From: Dysgonamonadaceae bacterium
GTDB lineage: Bacteria > Bacteroidota > Bacteroidia > Bacteroidales > Azobacteroidaceae
NCBI GenBank assembly: GCA_031267615.1
Contig: JAIRYM010000001.1
Location: 1-34,046 of the forward strand
Length of the DNA stretch: 34,046 nt
Reading direction: 5' to 3'
A program made the translations under genes and the position numbers. Positions 22,650 to 30,962 of this stretch are shown piece after piece (position 1 is the stretch's first letter; the number at the start of each line of letters is the position of its first letter). The notes under the pieces were generated by a model that was not told the DNA's origin, ran no database searches, and saw only the letters and a list, made by a program, of their open reading frames with translations.

Positions 22650-24470
22650 TTATTTATCTGTTTTTCCAAATAATTTTATGATTATGTCCGGACGATGCAG
22701 TTTTTTGAGGGACTGTATTATTTTTTCTTTTAAAGTTTTATCGTGCCAGAAAAAATATTGCCTCTGACGCTGCTTCTCATCTGCGGTGCGGGCGACAAAT
22801 GGTTTTTCGTGCGAAAAGGGATGGACGCCGGTGTGAAAGATGGTTGTGGAAAGCGTCATCGGGGTAGGGGTGAAGTCCTGAATCTGCTCCGGACGAAGGT
22901 TCATGGTTTTTGTGATGACAGCGAGTTCAGCCATATCAATTTCAGTACATGCCGGATGTGAACTGATAAAATAGGGCTGGAGCTGCTGATTGAGGTTGTG
23001 CTGATGGCTTGTTTTATAAAAAATATTGCTGAACTTGATGTAATCGGCAAATGGTGGCTTGCGGATGCAGGCGAGCGTGCGGTCAGAGGTATGCTCGGGG
23101 GCGACTTTGAGGCGTCCCGAGACGTGATTGACGATGAGCTCGCGGGTATAGTCGGCTGCTGCGATGTTGAGGGCATTGTCGTCGTAGCGATTGACTAACA
23201 GATCGTAACGGACGCCGCTGCTGATAATGGTTTTCTTTATTCCGGGAATTTTACCGGCGGCGCGGTAGAGCTCTGTTAGCGGGCGATGGTCAACATTCAG
23301 GTTGCGACAGATTGCGGGGTGAATGCAGGATGGTTTGATGCATCGTTCGCATGTCTGGAGATTTTTTCCTCTCATACCGTACATATTTGCAGACGGACCG
23401 CCAAGGTCGCTTACGTAGCCTTTGAAATCGGGCATGTTTGTGATTGCTGTCACCTCATTCAGTATGGATTGCGGGCTTCGTGATATGATGTGCTTGCCCT
23501 GATGTGCGGAGATGGTGCAGAAGGCGCAGCCGCCGAAACAACCGCGGTGTATGGTGACGGAGTGACGAATGGTTTCGTAAGCCGGTATTCTTTTTCCGGA
23601 ATATTTTGGATGCGGAAGTCTGGTGTATGGCAGGTCGTAAACGGCGTCGATTTCCGGCGTCGTAATATGCGGGTATTGCGGGTTGATGATGACGTACCGG
23701 TCGCCGGTTTGCTGTATAAGCCGGCCGGCATGTATTTTGAGAGTTTCTTCTTCTGTTGTCTTAAAGTTTTCTGCCTGCCGGAGAGAATTTTTGATACATT
23801 GTTCGTATGAATGGAGTATTTTGTCGCCATCCTGCGGCTGATAGCGGGATGACAGTGTGACGGTTTGATGAACTGTTATATTTTGCAGTGTTTCGCCCTG
23901 CTTTATTCGTGAAACGATCTCGGTTATGGATTTTTCGCCGTTTCCGTATACAATAATGTCTGCCCGGGAGGGGATAATGATAGACGGCAGGAGTTTGTTT
24001 TGCCAGTAATCGTAATGTGCGAGCCTGCGCATTGAGGCTTCTATTCCTCCCACGATGACGGGTGTTTCGGGATACAGTTTCTTGAGGATTGCGGTGTATA
24101 CGACTGTCGGGTACTCGGGGCGGAGGTCGGTGCGTCCATCTGGTGTGTAGGCGTCCTCAGAACGCAGTCGCCTGCCGGCTGTGTATTTGTTTACCATTGA
24201 ATCCATGGCGCCTCCGGATACTGCGAAAAACAGTTTCGGAACGCCCATTTTAGTGAAGTCTCTCAGATCATCTCTCCAGTTGGGCTGCGGGACGATTGCG
24301 ACTCGAAGGTTTTTTGCTTCGAGAACTCTTGCGATTACGGCTGCGCCGAAAGATGGGTGGTCAACGTAAGCGTCTGCTGAAAAGATTATTACGTCCAGCG
24401 ATTCCCACCCGCGCTGCTCGGCTTCTTTCCTCGTGGTGGGAAGCCAGTCTGCGGTACGGTATAGTTTCAT
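22650..24470 (-). CDS. YgiQ-family radical SAM protein
   Basis: 606 aa, normal length. An N-terminal B12-binding-like fold (DVIIFSADAYVDHPSFGAAVIARVLE) precedes the radical SAM cluster CFGGCAFC (Cys311, 315, 318), then ISAHQGKHIISRSP and SDLGGPSANMYGMRG. A Cys-rich block (CERCIKPSCIHPAICRNLN) probably holds a second cluster. The C-terminus QYFFWHDKTLKEKIIQSL is typical. YgiQ proteins are widespread but their reaction is not established. Its ATG overlaps the last base of the upstream helicase-nuclease stop codon (TAATG), so translation is likely coupled. Confidence 0.93.
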   Translation of the reverse strand: MKLYRTADWLPTTRKEAEQRGWESLDVIIFSADAYVDHPSFGAAVIARVLEAKNLRVAIVPQPNWRDDLRDFTKMGVPKLFFAVSGGAMDSMVNKYTAGRRLRSEDAYTPDGRTDLRPEYPTVVYTAILKKLYPETPVIVGGIEASMRRLAHYDYWQNKLLPSIIIPSRADIIVYGNGEKSITEIVSRIKQGETLQNITVHQTVTLSSRYQPQDGDKILHSYEQCIKNSLRQAENFKTTEEETLKIHAGRLIQQTGDRYVIINPQYPHITTPEIDAVYDLPYTRLPHPKYSGKRIPAYETIRHSVTIHRGCFGGCAFCTISAHQGKHIISRSPQSILNEVTAITNMPDFKGYVSDLGGPSANMYGMRGKNLQTCERCIKPSCIHPAICRNLNVDHRPLTELYRAAGKIPGIKKTIISSGVRYDLLVNRYDDNALNIAAADYTRELIVNHVSGRLKVAPEHTSDRTLACIRKPPFADYIKFSNIFYKTSHQHNLNQQLQPYFISSHPACTEIDMAELAVITKTMNLRPEQIQDFTPTPMTLSTTIFHTGVHPFSHEKPFVARTADEKQRQRQYFFWHDKTLKEKIIQSLKKLHRPDIIIKLFGKTDK

Positions 24471-27400
24471 TATTTTATGATGATAATATTATTTGCGGGG
24501 TCCGGGTTTTCTGCGTACCAGAGGTAGCCGGTTATGTTCGGGTAATTCATCGACGTCAGCAGGTCGACATACTGCTGCATCTGCAGTTTATGTTCTTCGC
24601 GGGGTTGTCCGAACTTGTAATCTATTATTATTGTGTCTTTTTCAGACGTGAGTACTCTGTCCGGTCGCCTGGTTACAATTTCTCCGTTCTCTTCCATCAG
24701 GATTGAACATTCGGTGTAGATTTTATATTTATCAGAAAAGAAATCTTCGAATCCTGCGCGAAATATTGCGGAGAGAATCTTGGTTATATAAATATTCCTG
24801 TTTTCTTCGGCTACAATACCTTCGGCGACTGCGCTTTTTACGGCTTTTTCGACGTCTTCTGTTGTTTGTATGCGCTCAAAGAGTTTGTGCATAATGTTAC
24901 CGTTGGAGATGTATTTTTCTTTGTTTCCTGCGTTCTGATTTACAAATTCGCGCGATTTATTTGACTGTTTGAAGATAGATTTTCCCGTTTCAAAGCCGGC
25001 TGAGAAAAATTCTGCGTTTTTAGTCTCCGGCTTTTGCTTCAGTATGTTTTTTTCCTTCACAGCGTGTTGTTCGCCTGCGGTATCAGTACTTTTGCCATTC
25101 ACAAAAAATCCAAATTCGAAGTGTTCCTCATCGCTGTTTTCGTCTGAAATACGGGGTGTAATATACTGCAAAATGTCTGATACAGTCTTTATGCTGTCGA
25201 GTTTGTTTTTATGTTTTCCGAATATAATAAGATTTTTTTCTGCGCGCGTAAAAGCTACGTAGAGCAGATTAATGTTATCGAGCCACGATAGCGACATTTC
25301 GTTTTCGAAGTCTCCGGCGAATTCGGAGTGCTTCATTTTTGACGAGAAAGATACCGGCAGCAGTGGGAAATCATAAATTCCGGGCTTTTTTTTACACCAT
25401 ACCGTGGAGCCGCTTTTAGGATTTATTTCCCAGTTACAGAGGGGAATGATCACGGTGTGAAACTGGAGTCCCTTGGATTTGTGCACCGTCATGGCTCGTA
25501 TTCCGTCTACGCCATCGCTGGCGGGAATATTTTTATTGCATAAATCGTCGTCCCAATATTTAATAAACGAGTGCAGGTCATTTGATCCTCCGTTTTTTTG
25601 TCGTTTTATTATAGCGTCAAAGAATGTGAAGATGTAAGATGACTGTCCTTTTAAGCCATCGAGTTTGAGTGTCCGGAAAATATATTCGACGAGTTCGGAA
25701 AGCGGCATAAGCCTTACAGAATATAGCCAAGACTGCTTCGAGACCTGATTTTCCTGATTTTTAAACATGGGCGACAGATATTCTAGCGCTGGGTTATCTA
25801 TGGCACGCATCGTGTTGATAATCATCCTCACTGCTTCCGAGCTCGAGAGGCAAAAGGCGTCGTCAGATACAATGTTCAGGAAGTTTTCCGCTTCAAGTTC
25901 CGGAAAATCTGTTTTCTTGGACGCCAAAGCATCTGCGAGGAAGGAAATTTCATCATTTTTTCGTGTAAGAATACATATACTGTTAGCCTTTACGCCTGAT
26001 TCCTGCAACATTTGCAGCCTTTCGACAAGAGTATCGACCACCATTTCCAGATACGTATGTTCATCAGTTTTATTTAGAAAATCTATTCCCACGAAGCCAT
26101 TTCCGTCCAGCTTCACCGGTTTCTGTCTAACCAAACATTCTTTATATGCAGACATGAATGGTGATTCCGTATTTTTAAGCGAAGTAAGTTCGGCGCCATA
26201 TTTTTCGTTCATCAAATATCCTGCTTCGACAAAAAAACTGTTATTAAATTCGACGACATGATATTCACTTCGAAAGTTATGCGGAAGATTTTCTACACAA
26301 ACCGGCATTTCCTTCTCAATTCCGTCCAATATCTTCCAGTCACCGTTGCGCCATCTGTAAATAGCCTGTTTTACGTCTCCAACAAGCATGCAGAACGATT
26401 TAGCGGCAATAATATCGAGCAGCAGAGTTCGAAAGTTCTCCCATTGCAGGTGCGACGTATCTTGAAACTCGTCTATCAGAATGTGCTTTATTTCCGCCCC
26501 GATTTTTTCATATATAAACGGGGAATCCGAATCGTCAATCATTCTGTTAAGGAAAAGCGCCGTATCGGACAGCATTACGCGATTATTTTCTCTGTTTGCC
26601 CCGTCAATCACCTTCGTTATGTTCCACACGAGCCCCAGTTGATGAATATTCTGCCTTATCAGCGCCGAAGTATTGTATTCTACTGCGGCGTCAACGGTTT
26701 TTTTCAGCAAAGGCATCAGTTCGCTTGAAGCGAGCGCAACAATATCTTGCAGACGTTTTGATTGCGCTTTCGCCCATTCTTCCGCGCTTCCACAGTATTT
26801 CAAAATCCTGTCACTGATATTTCCCGACTGGCTGTCCGCCATTTTCTTCCAGAAACCGGCAATATTTCCGCCCCATTTAATATCTTCGAACGTCAAACCG
26901 TTATTTTCCAGCAATTCAACCGCCTTTCTGTAAGCAACTTTAAAAAAATTCTTCCCATCCTTCAGCGCGCGATTATGTTTATTAAGAATCTCGTCAAAAA
27001 CCTTTGGATTGTCAGCCATATAACTTTTCAGTTCGGATTCATTCCTCTGAAAGAGCTCATTATATATACAGCTGCTGAAAAGATACACATCATCTCGAAA
27101 TCTCCAGTTTCCGTTCTGCTCAAGTCTGTCTTCAGCGAAATCAGTAAGCCAGTTCAGAAGCTGTTTATCTCGGTGCGCATTTTCTATCAGATAATTAACC
27201 GCGTCACGCCTCACGTCTGCAGAATTCATCTCTATGTTGAACTTGGATCCCACGCCAAGTTCGCGAGCGATATTTCTCATAATTTTTTGAAAGAAACTGT
27301 CTATCGTTGTGATATGCAGATCTGAATAATTATGGATCACAGCGTTCAGAATACATTGCGCTTTTCGTATAATCATCGATTCGTCAAGCTCCATACCTTC

Positions 27401-27649
27401 CTCACTCACTGCATCCTTTATATCTGCAAGAAAACCGGCAGATTCCTCCACAATATATGCGAGACCATAAAGTTCAGCAATAATACGCTCTTTCATTTCT
27501 CCTGTCGCGTCCCTTGTAAAAGTTACGGCGAGAATATTCTTGAAACCTTTATCATAATCATTTATCACCGTCTCCTTAATAAATTCCTTAGCCAGCGTAT
27601 ACGTTTTACCGGCACCTGCAGATGCTTTATAAACTTTCATGTATGTCAT
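24470..27649 (-). CDS. UvrD/RecB-like helicase-nuclease (AddA/RecB type)
   Basis: 1059 aa from ATG 27649, chosen because the P-loop MKVYKASAGAGKTYTLAKEF must be N-terminal and the -7 box lies at 27667-27674; the open frame runs on to 27853. Superfamily 1 motifs follow: NILAVTFTRDATGEMKERI (Ia), HILIDEFQDTSHLQWENF (II), LVGDVKQAIYRWRNGD (III), NFRSEYHVVEFNN (IV), IRAMTVHKSKGLQFHTVII (V) and LLYVAFTRAEKNLIIFG (VI). The C-terminal PD-(D/E)xK nuclease shows RRPDRV, IIIDYKFG and QMQQYVDLL. It belongs to the RecB/AddA group that resects double-strand breaks. No RecC or AddB partner is next to it. Confidence 0.93.
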   Translation of the reverse strand: MTYMKVYKASAGAGKTYTLAKEFIKETVINDYDKGFKNILAVTFTRDATGEMKERIIAELYGLAYIVEESAGFLADIKDAVSEEGMELDESMIIRKAQCILNAVIHNYSDLHITTIDSFFQKIMRNIARELGVGSKFNIEMNSADVRRDAVNYLIENAHRDKQLLNWLTDFAEDRLEQNGNWRFRDDVYLFSSCIYNELFQRNESELKSYMADNPKVFDEILNKHNRALKDGKNFFKVAYRKAVELLENNGLTFEDIKWGGNIAGFWKKMADSQSGNISDRILKYCGSAEEWAKAQSKRLQDIVALASSELMPLLKKTVDAAVEYNTSALIRQNIHQLGLVWNITKVIDGANRENNRVMLSDTALFLNRMIDDSDSPFIYEKIGAEIKHILIDEFQDTSHLQWENFRTLLLDIIAAKSFCMLVGDVKQAIYRWRNGDWKILDGIEKEMPVCVENLPHNFRSEYHVVEFNNSFFVEAGYLMNEKYGAELTSLKNTESPFMSAYKECLVRQKPVKLDGNGFVGIDFLNKTDEHTYLEMVVDTLVERLQMLQESGVKANSICILTRKNDEISFLADALASKKTDFPELEAENFLNIVSDDAFCLSSSEAVRMIINTMRAIDNPALEYLSPMFKNQENQVSKQSWLYSVRLMPLSELVEYIFRTLKLDGLKGQSSYIFTFFDAIIKRQKNGGSNDLHSFIKYWDDDLCNKNIPASDGVDGIRAMTVHKSKGLQFHTVIIPLCNWEINPKSGSTVWCKKKPGIYDFPLLPVSFSSKMKHSEFAGDFENEMSLSWLDNINLLYVAFTRAEKNLIIFGKHKNKLDSIKTVSDILQYITPRISDENSDEEHFEFGFFVNGKSTDTAGEQHAVKEKNILKQKPETKNAEFFSAGFETGKSIFKQSNKSREFVNQNAGNKEKYISNGNIMHKLFERIQTTEDVEKAVKSAVAEGIVAEENRNIYITKILSAIFRAGFEDFFSDKYKIYTECSILMEENGEIVTRRPDRVLTSEKDTIIIDYKFGQPREEHKLQMQQYVDLLTSMNYPNITGYLWYAENPDPANNIIIIK

Positions 27650-27666
27650 TGCGATATTTTTTTTGG

Positions 27667-27674
27667 CAAAGGTA
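27667..27674 (-). promoter_or_regulatory. -7 box of the helicase-nuclease-ygiQ operon
   Basis: TACCTTTG on the minus strand, 17 bp before the ATG at 27649; it fixes the start below the long open frame. Confidence 0.65.
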
Positions 27675-27708
27675 AGAAAAAATGAATGACCGTCAAATAT
27701 TTTATTCG

Positions 27709-27716
27709 TACCTTTG
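27709..27716 (+). promoter_or_regulatory. -7 box of tgt, five bases from the start codon
   Basis: TACCTTTG followed by TCATC and the tgt ATG at 27722. The expected transcription start falls at or next to the ATG. Confidence 0.65.
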
Positions 27717-27721
27717 TCATC

Positions 27722-28849
27722 ATGAAATTTCAGCTTCAGCACACTGACAAATTGACAAATGCCCGTGCCGGTCTCATCACAACATCTCACGGAGAAATAA
27801 CTACACCGGTTTTCATGCCGGTAGGCACACAGGGCTCCGTCAAAGCAGTTCACTTTCGCGAATTACAAGACGACATTAATGCGCAGATCATACTTGGCAA
27901 CACATACCATCTCTATCTTCGTCCGGGCATTAAAATACTGGAACAGGCAGGCGGGATTCACAGGTTCATCCATTGGGATCGTCCCATTCTAACCGACAGT
28001 GGCGGCTATCAAGTCTTTTCGCTTCGCAATAATCGCAAACTTCACGAATCCGGAGCCGAGTTTCGCTCACATATTGATGGTTCCCGGCATCTGTTTACAC
28101 CCGAAAGCGTAATAGATATTGAGCGCAGCATTGGAGCAGATATTATCATGGCGTTTGACGAATGTACGCCAGGTGATGCCGATTACGAGTATGCCCGTCG
28201 CTCATTAGAATTAACGGAACGCTGGCTTGACAGATGTTTTCAGCGTTTCAGCGAAACAGAACCGAAATATGGGTATCATCAAAGTCTTTTCCCGATAGTT
28301 CAGGGTTGCGTCTATAATGATTTGCGGCGTCGTGCAGCAGAAAAAGTTGCGTCCCAAGATGCTGACGGTAACGCTATCGGTGGACTCGCAGTCGGCGAAC
28401 CAATCGAAAAGATGTATGAGATGATTGAGCTTGTCAATGAAATCCTGCCAAAAGAAAAACCGCGTTACCTGATGGGCGTAGGTACACCTGCCAATCTTCT
28501 CGAAGCAATTGAGCGCGGCGTTGACATGTTCGACTGCATTATGCCGACACGCAACGGTCGCAACGGTCAGTTGTTTACATACGACGGCATTATCAATATA
28601 AAAAATAAGAAGTGGGAAAACGATTTCAGTCCGATTGAAAGCGGAGGAGCATCTCTGTTGGACGAGTTTCATAATAAAGCATACTTGCATCACCTGTTTT
28701 CCGTAAGTGAAATTCTCGGCTTGCAAATAGCCTCGATTCACAATCTTGCGTTTTATATGCGGCTGGTTGGCGATGCCCGCAAACATATTATTGAAGGAGA
28801 TTTTGCGCAATGGAAAGCGGCAGTTTTACCTCGGTTGCAACAAAGATAA
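27722..28849 (+). CDS. tgt: Queuine (preQ1) tRNA-ribosyltransferase
   Basis: 375 aa from ATG 27722, which matches the normal family start MKFQLQHTDKLTNARAG; the frame is open to 27686. Family motifs are FMPVGTQGSVK, ILGNTYHLYLRPG, RPILTDSGGYQVFSL (catalytic Asp), IMAFDECTPGDADYEY, the substrate loop GGLAVGEP, YLMGVGTPANLLEAIERGVDMFDCIMPTRNGRNG and the C-terminal IASIHNLAFYMRLV. It swaps guanine for preQ1 at the wobble base of GUN-anticodon tRNAs. The usual zinc CxCxxC motif of this family is not obvious, as in related Bacteroidota sequences. Confidence 0.97.
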   Translation: MKFQLQHTDKLTNARAGLITTSHGEITTPVFMPVGTQGSVKAVHFRELQDDINAQIILGNTYHLYLRPGIKILEQAGGIHRFIHWDRPILTDSGGYQVFSLRNNRKLHESGAEFRSHIDGSRHLFTPESVIDIERSIGADIIMAFDECTPGDADYEYARRSLELTERWLDRCFQRFSETEPKYGYHQSLFPIVQGCVYNDLRRRAAEKVASQDADGNAIGGLAVGEPIEKMYEMIELVNEILPKEKPRYLMGVGTPANLLEAIERGVDMFDCIMPTRNGRNGQLFTYDGIINIKNKKWENDFSPIESGGASLLDEFHNKAYLHHLFSVSEILGLQIASIHNLAFYMRLVGDARKHIIEGDFAQWKAAVLPRLQQR

Positions 28850-28899
28850 TATGCTCACAGATCATCTCGCTGTTACGGCGATTAATAATTAATTATATC

Positions 28900-29430
28900 T
28901 CATATTAAAATAAACGCGAGCGGAATAAGCAACCCTGCAATAAGATACCATTTTCCATAGCCTTTGATTCCGTGTTTTCCGCGCGTGATGAAAAGTCCTG
29001 AAAAAGCGAGAAAAATCAGTGAACCGGCAAAAATATCTGCGACTGGAGTCCAGCCGTTCACGCGGCTGTAATGCAAACGATTTATCCAATAAATTATTAT
29101 TCGTTTATGGTGCAGTTCATAATCAATATGTCCGTCGGTAGAATTATAGATACCGATTCCACCTTCGAGCATCAGGCGCAGATGAGTTTCATCAACGGAC
29201 ATAATTTTATTTATTTTAGGCAAGTTTTTTTTCTCGTTCCATGCAGTTTCAAGCGATTGCAAAGTCAGATTCGGCGGCAGTTGCAATGAAGCCTCTACAG
29301 TACGGAAAGCAGGGTCTCCGCCGCCCAGATGATTGAGGTAAATGCCCGAAATGCCATAGACAAGTGAAATGCCGACTACAAGAAATCCCAAGTTGCGATG
29401 AATAACTCGTAACCAATGTCTGATACCCAT
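28900..29430 (-). CDS. PepSY-associated transmembrane protein, small
   Basis: 176 aa from ATG 29430; an upstream in-frame TTG at 29463 would overlap the preceding gene by 17 bp. An N-terminal helix (LGFLVVGISLVYGISGIYLNHL) is preceded by WLRVIHRN, and two C-terminal hydrophobic segments follow (VADIFAGSLIFLAFSGLFI, WYLIAGLLIPLAFILI). HYSRVNGWTPVADIFAG matches the PepSY-associated TM family. The soluble middle (about 40-115) is expected on the outside. The function of these small members is unknown, although larger relatives accompany iron uptake. It is cotranscribed with the lipoprotein gene upstream. Confidence 0.75.
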   Translation of the reverse strand: MGIRHWLRVIHRNLGFLVVGISLVYGISGIYLNHLGGGDPAFRTVEASLQLPPNLTLQSLETAWNEKKNLPKINKIMSVDETHLRLMLEGGIGIYNSTDGHIDYELHHKRIIIYWINRLHYSRVNGWTPVADIFAGSLIFLAFSGLFITRGKHGIKGYGKWYLIAGLLIPLAFILI

Positions 29431-29446
29431 TTGTATAAGTGATTTA

Positions 29447-29995
29447 TTATTCAACGACGGCAAAATTTTGTCCGTCCATATAAAATATGGAATAATATTC
29501 TTTGCCGTTGTCCTTCATCCACTGCCGCATCGCGTTGATATTACTTAATTCGGCGGCGCACGATTCGGCAGTGCCATCTTCCTCTTTCTTCATCTCAACA
29601 TCTTTTTCCATCTGCGATATATATTCTTTCGTAAGACGATGTTCTTTGACTGTGCCAGTAACTTCAATCTTTGAACCGACAAGTTCACGGTTGAATCCGC
29701 CTATTTCACCTTTTGCCTCAATTCGCATAGAGCCTTTCTGAGATTCGCCGACCATAAAGCAGCGTTTGCCTGAATGTTTGCAGGTATGAGTAACATATCC
29801 CACAACCGTTACGTTTTTATCCACCTGTGTTTCAGCCATGTTCAACAGACTGTCGAGAGGATACACTGAAAGATTCTCGGCAGCAGAAGTTACGACAGGT
29901 TCGCTTTCTGAATTTTTGTCCGATTTTTTACTGTCATTGCAAGAAAACGTTGCGATGGCAAAAACTGTGAATAATAAAAGATTCCGTTTGTTCAT
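29447..29995 (-). CDS. Lipoprotein with an OB-fold-like domain
   Basis: 182 aa from ATG 29995. A lipoprotein signal (LLLFTVFAIATFSC) puts the acylated Cys at about residue 19, followed by a charged Ser/Lys/Glu linker. The core (VDKNVTVVGYVTHTCKHSGKRCFMVGE, SMRIEAKGEIGGF, VGSKIEVTGTVKEHRLTKEYI) has the strand pattern of an OB-fold, with a CxxxxxxC pair that could form a disulfide or bind a ligand. The C-terminal WMKDNGKEYYSIFYMDGQ is unassigned. It leads a two-gene operon with the PepSY-type protein, suggesting a joint role at the membrane. Confidence 0.75.
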   Translation of the reverse strand: MNKRNLLLFTVFAIATFSCNDSKKSDKNSESEPVVTSAAENLSVYPLDSLLNMAETQVDKNVTVVGYVTHTCKHSGKRCFMVGESQKGSMRIEAKGEIGGFNRELVGSKIEVTGTVKEHRLTKEYISQMEKDVEMKKEEDGTAESCAAELSNINAMRQWMKDNGKEYYSIFYMDGQNFAVVE

Positions 29996-30019
29996 TATAA
30001 AATTGGTTGAAAATATGAG

Positions 30020-30027
30020 CAAAGATA
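30020..30027 (-). promoter_or_regulatory. -7 box of the lipoprotein-PepSY operon
   Basis: TATCTTTG on the minus strand, 24 bp before the ATG at 29995. Confidence 0.6.
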
Positions 30028-30057
30028 CGGCTATTTCTTATAATCACCAAAATACCG

Positions 30058-30086
30058 TTGCAAATCGGAATTTATGAATACCTTTG
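30058..30086 (+). promoter_or_regulatory. Promoter of the TIGR02757-type gene
   Basis: TTG at 30058-30060 and TACCTTTG at 30079-30086, spaced 18 bp; the ATG follows at 30126. Confidence 0.6.
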
Positions 30087-30125
30087 GGGTGAAATATAAG
30101 TAAAAAATTATTTTATAATAACATT

Positions 30126-30878
30126 ATGAACGACGTTAAAGATTTTCTCGACGAGCAGGTTATACGTTTCAACACACAATCTTTTATCAAAAACGATCCG
30201 GTACAATTTCCACGTAGATACAGCAAATTACAGGATATTGAGATAACGGCTTTCGTGGTAGCGACAATTTCGTGGGGTAAACGATCTGTGATTCTGCGCA
30301 ATGCAGAAAAACTGCTCGTAATGTGGGGCGACAGTCCGTATGATTTCATTATGAATGAAGACTATCGCGCACTCGGCAGAGCAAATATCCACCGTACGTT
30401 TTTTGAACACGACTTGGCATATATGTTGCGTGGATTCAGACAAATTTTTATAAAATACGGAAGCATTGAGAATATGCTTAAAGCCAATGAAATAGAACTG
30501 TCTATCGCACCGGCATGGGATTTTGCAGGCGTTTTATCGGCAGAAATGCAGCAGGCAAATGACGGACAAAACAACAGTAAATGTTACCCTTCAAACTATA
30601 AACACAGCGCATTGAAACGTATAAATATGGCCTTGCGGTGGCTTGTCAGAGATGACGGGATTGTTGATTTGGGAATATGGAAATCTATTAACCCAAGTCA
30701 GTTATATATTCCACTTGATGTTCACGCAGGAAATATTGCTCGTGAACTTGGATTATTGCGCCGCAACAGCAACGACCGTCATGCAGTAGAAGAACTTACC
30801 TCTGTTTTACGTCAATTTTGTCCGGAAGACCCTATTAAGTATGACTTTGCATTGTTCGGCACAGGTGTAAGTCGGTGA
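30126..30878 (+). CDS. TIGR02757-family conserved protein
   Basis: 250 aa, soluble, no signal peptide. Recognised by ITAFVVATISWGKRSVILRNAEKLL, YMLRGFRQIFIKYGSIE, LKRINMALRWLVRDDGIVDLGIW, IPLDVHAGNIARELGLL and the end FCPEDPIKYDFALFGTGVSR. Members are widespread in Bacteroidota; the helical pattern ending in a D-HAG-x-A-R-LGL segment suggests a DNA-glycosylase-like fold, but no activity is established. It is followed by topA, which has its own promoter. Confidence 0.8.
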   Translation: MNDVKDFLDEQVIRFNTQSFIKNDPVQFPRRYSKLQDIEITAFVVATISWGKRSVILRNAEKLLVMWGDSPYDFIMNEDYRALGRANIHRTFFEHDLAYMLRGFRQIFIKYGSIENMLKANEIELSIAPAWDFAGVLSAEMQQANDGQNNSKCYPSNYKHSALKRINMALRWLVRDDGIVDLGIWKSINPSQLYIPLDVHAGNIARELGLLRRNSNDRHAVEELTSVLRQFCPEDPIKYDFALFGTGVSR

Positions 30879-30927
30879 AAATATTTTAATTTTCTTATAA
30901 AACAATATATCTTTCCGCAATTTTTAT

Positions 30928-30935
30928 TACTTTTG
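30928..30935 (+). promoter_or_regulatory. -7 box of topA
   Basis: TACTTTTG, 27 bp before the ATG at 30963; it rules out the in-frame upstream TTG at 30933. Confidence 0.6.
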
Positions 30936-30962
30936 CGCCCAAATCAAAGATTTAAAAACAAT

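Noticed and set aside
22450-22767. A 105-codon open frame on the + strand across array 4 and the ygiQ end
   Set aside because: It is made of the 41-bp repeats and of antisense ygiQ; Cys/Phe-rich, no promoter, no family resemblance.
26258-27685. Several + strand open frames of 70-190 codons opposite the helicase-nuclease
   Set aside because: They are antisense shadows of a long gene with clear superfamily 1 motifs; no independent start signals or families.
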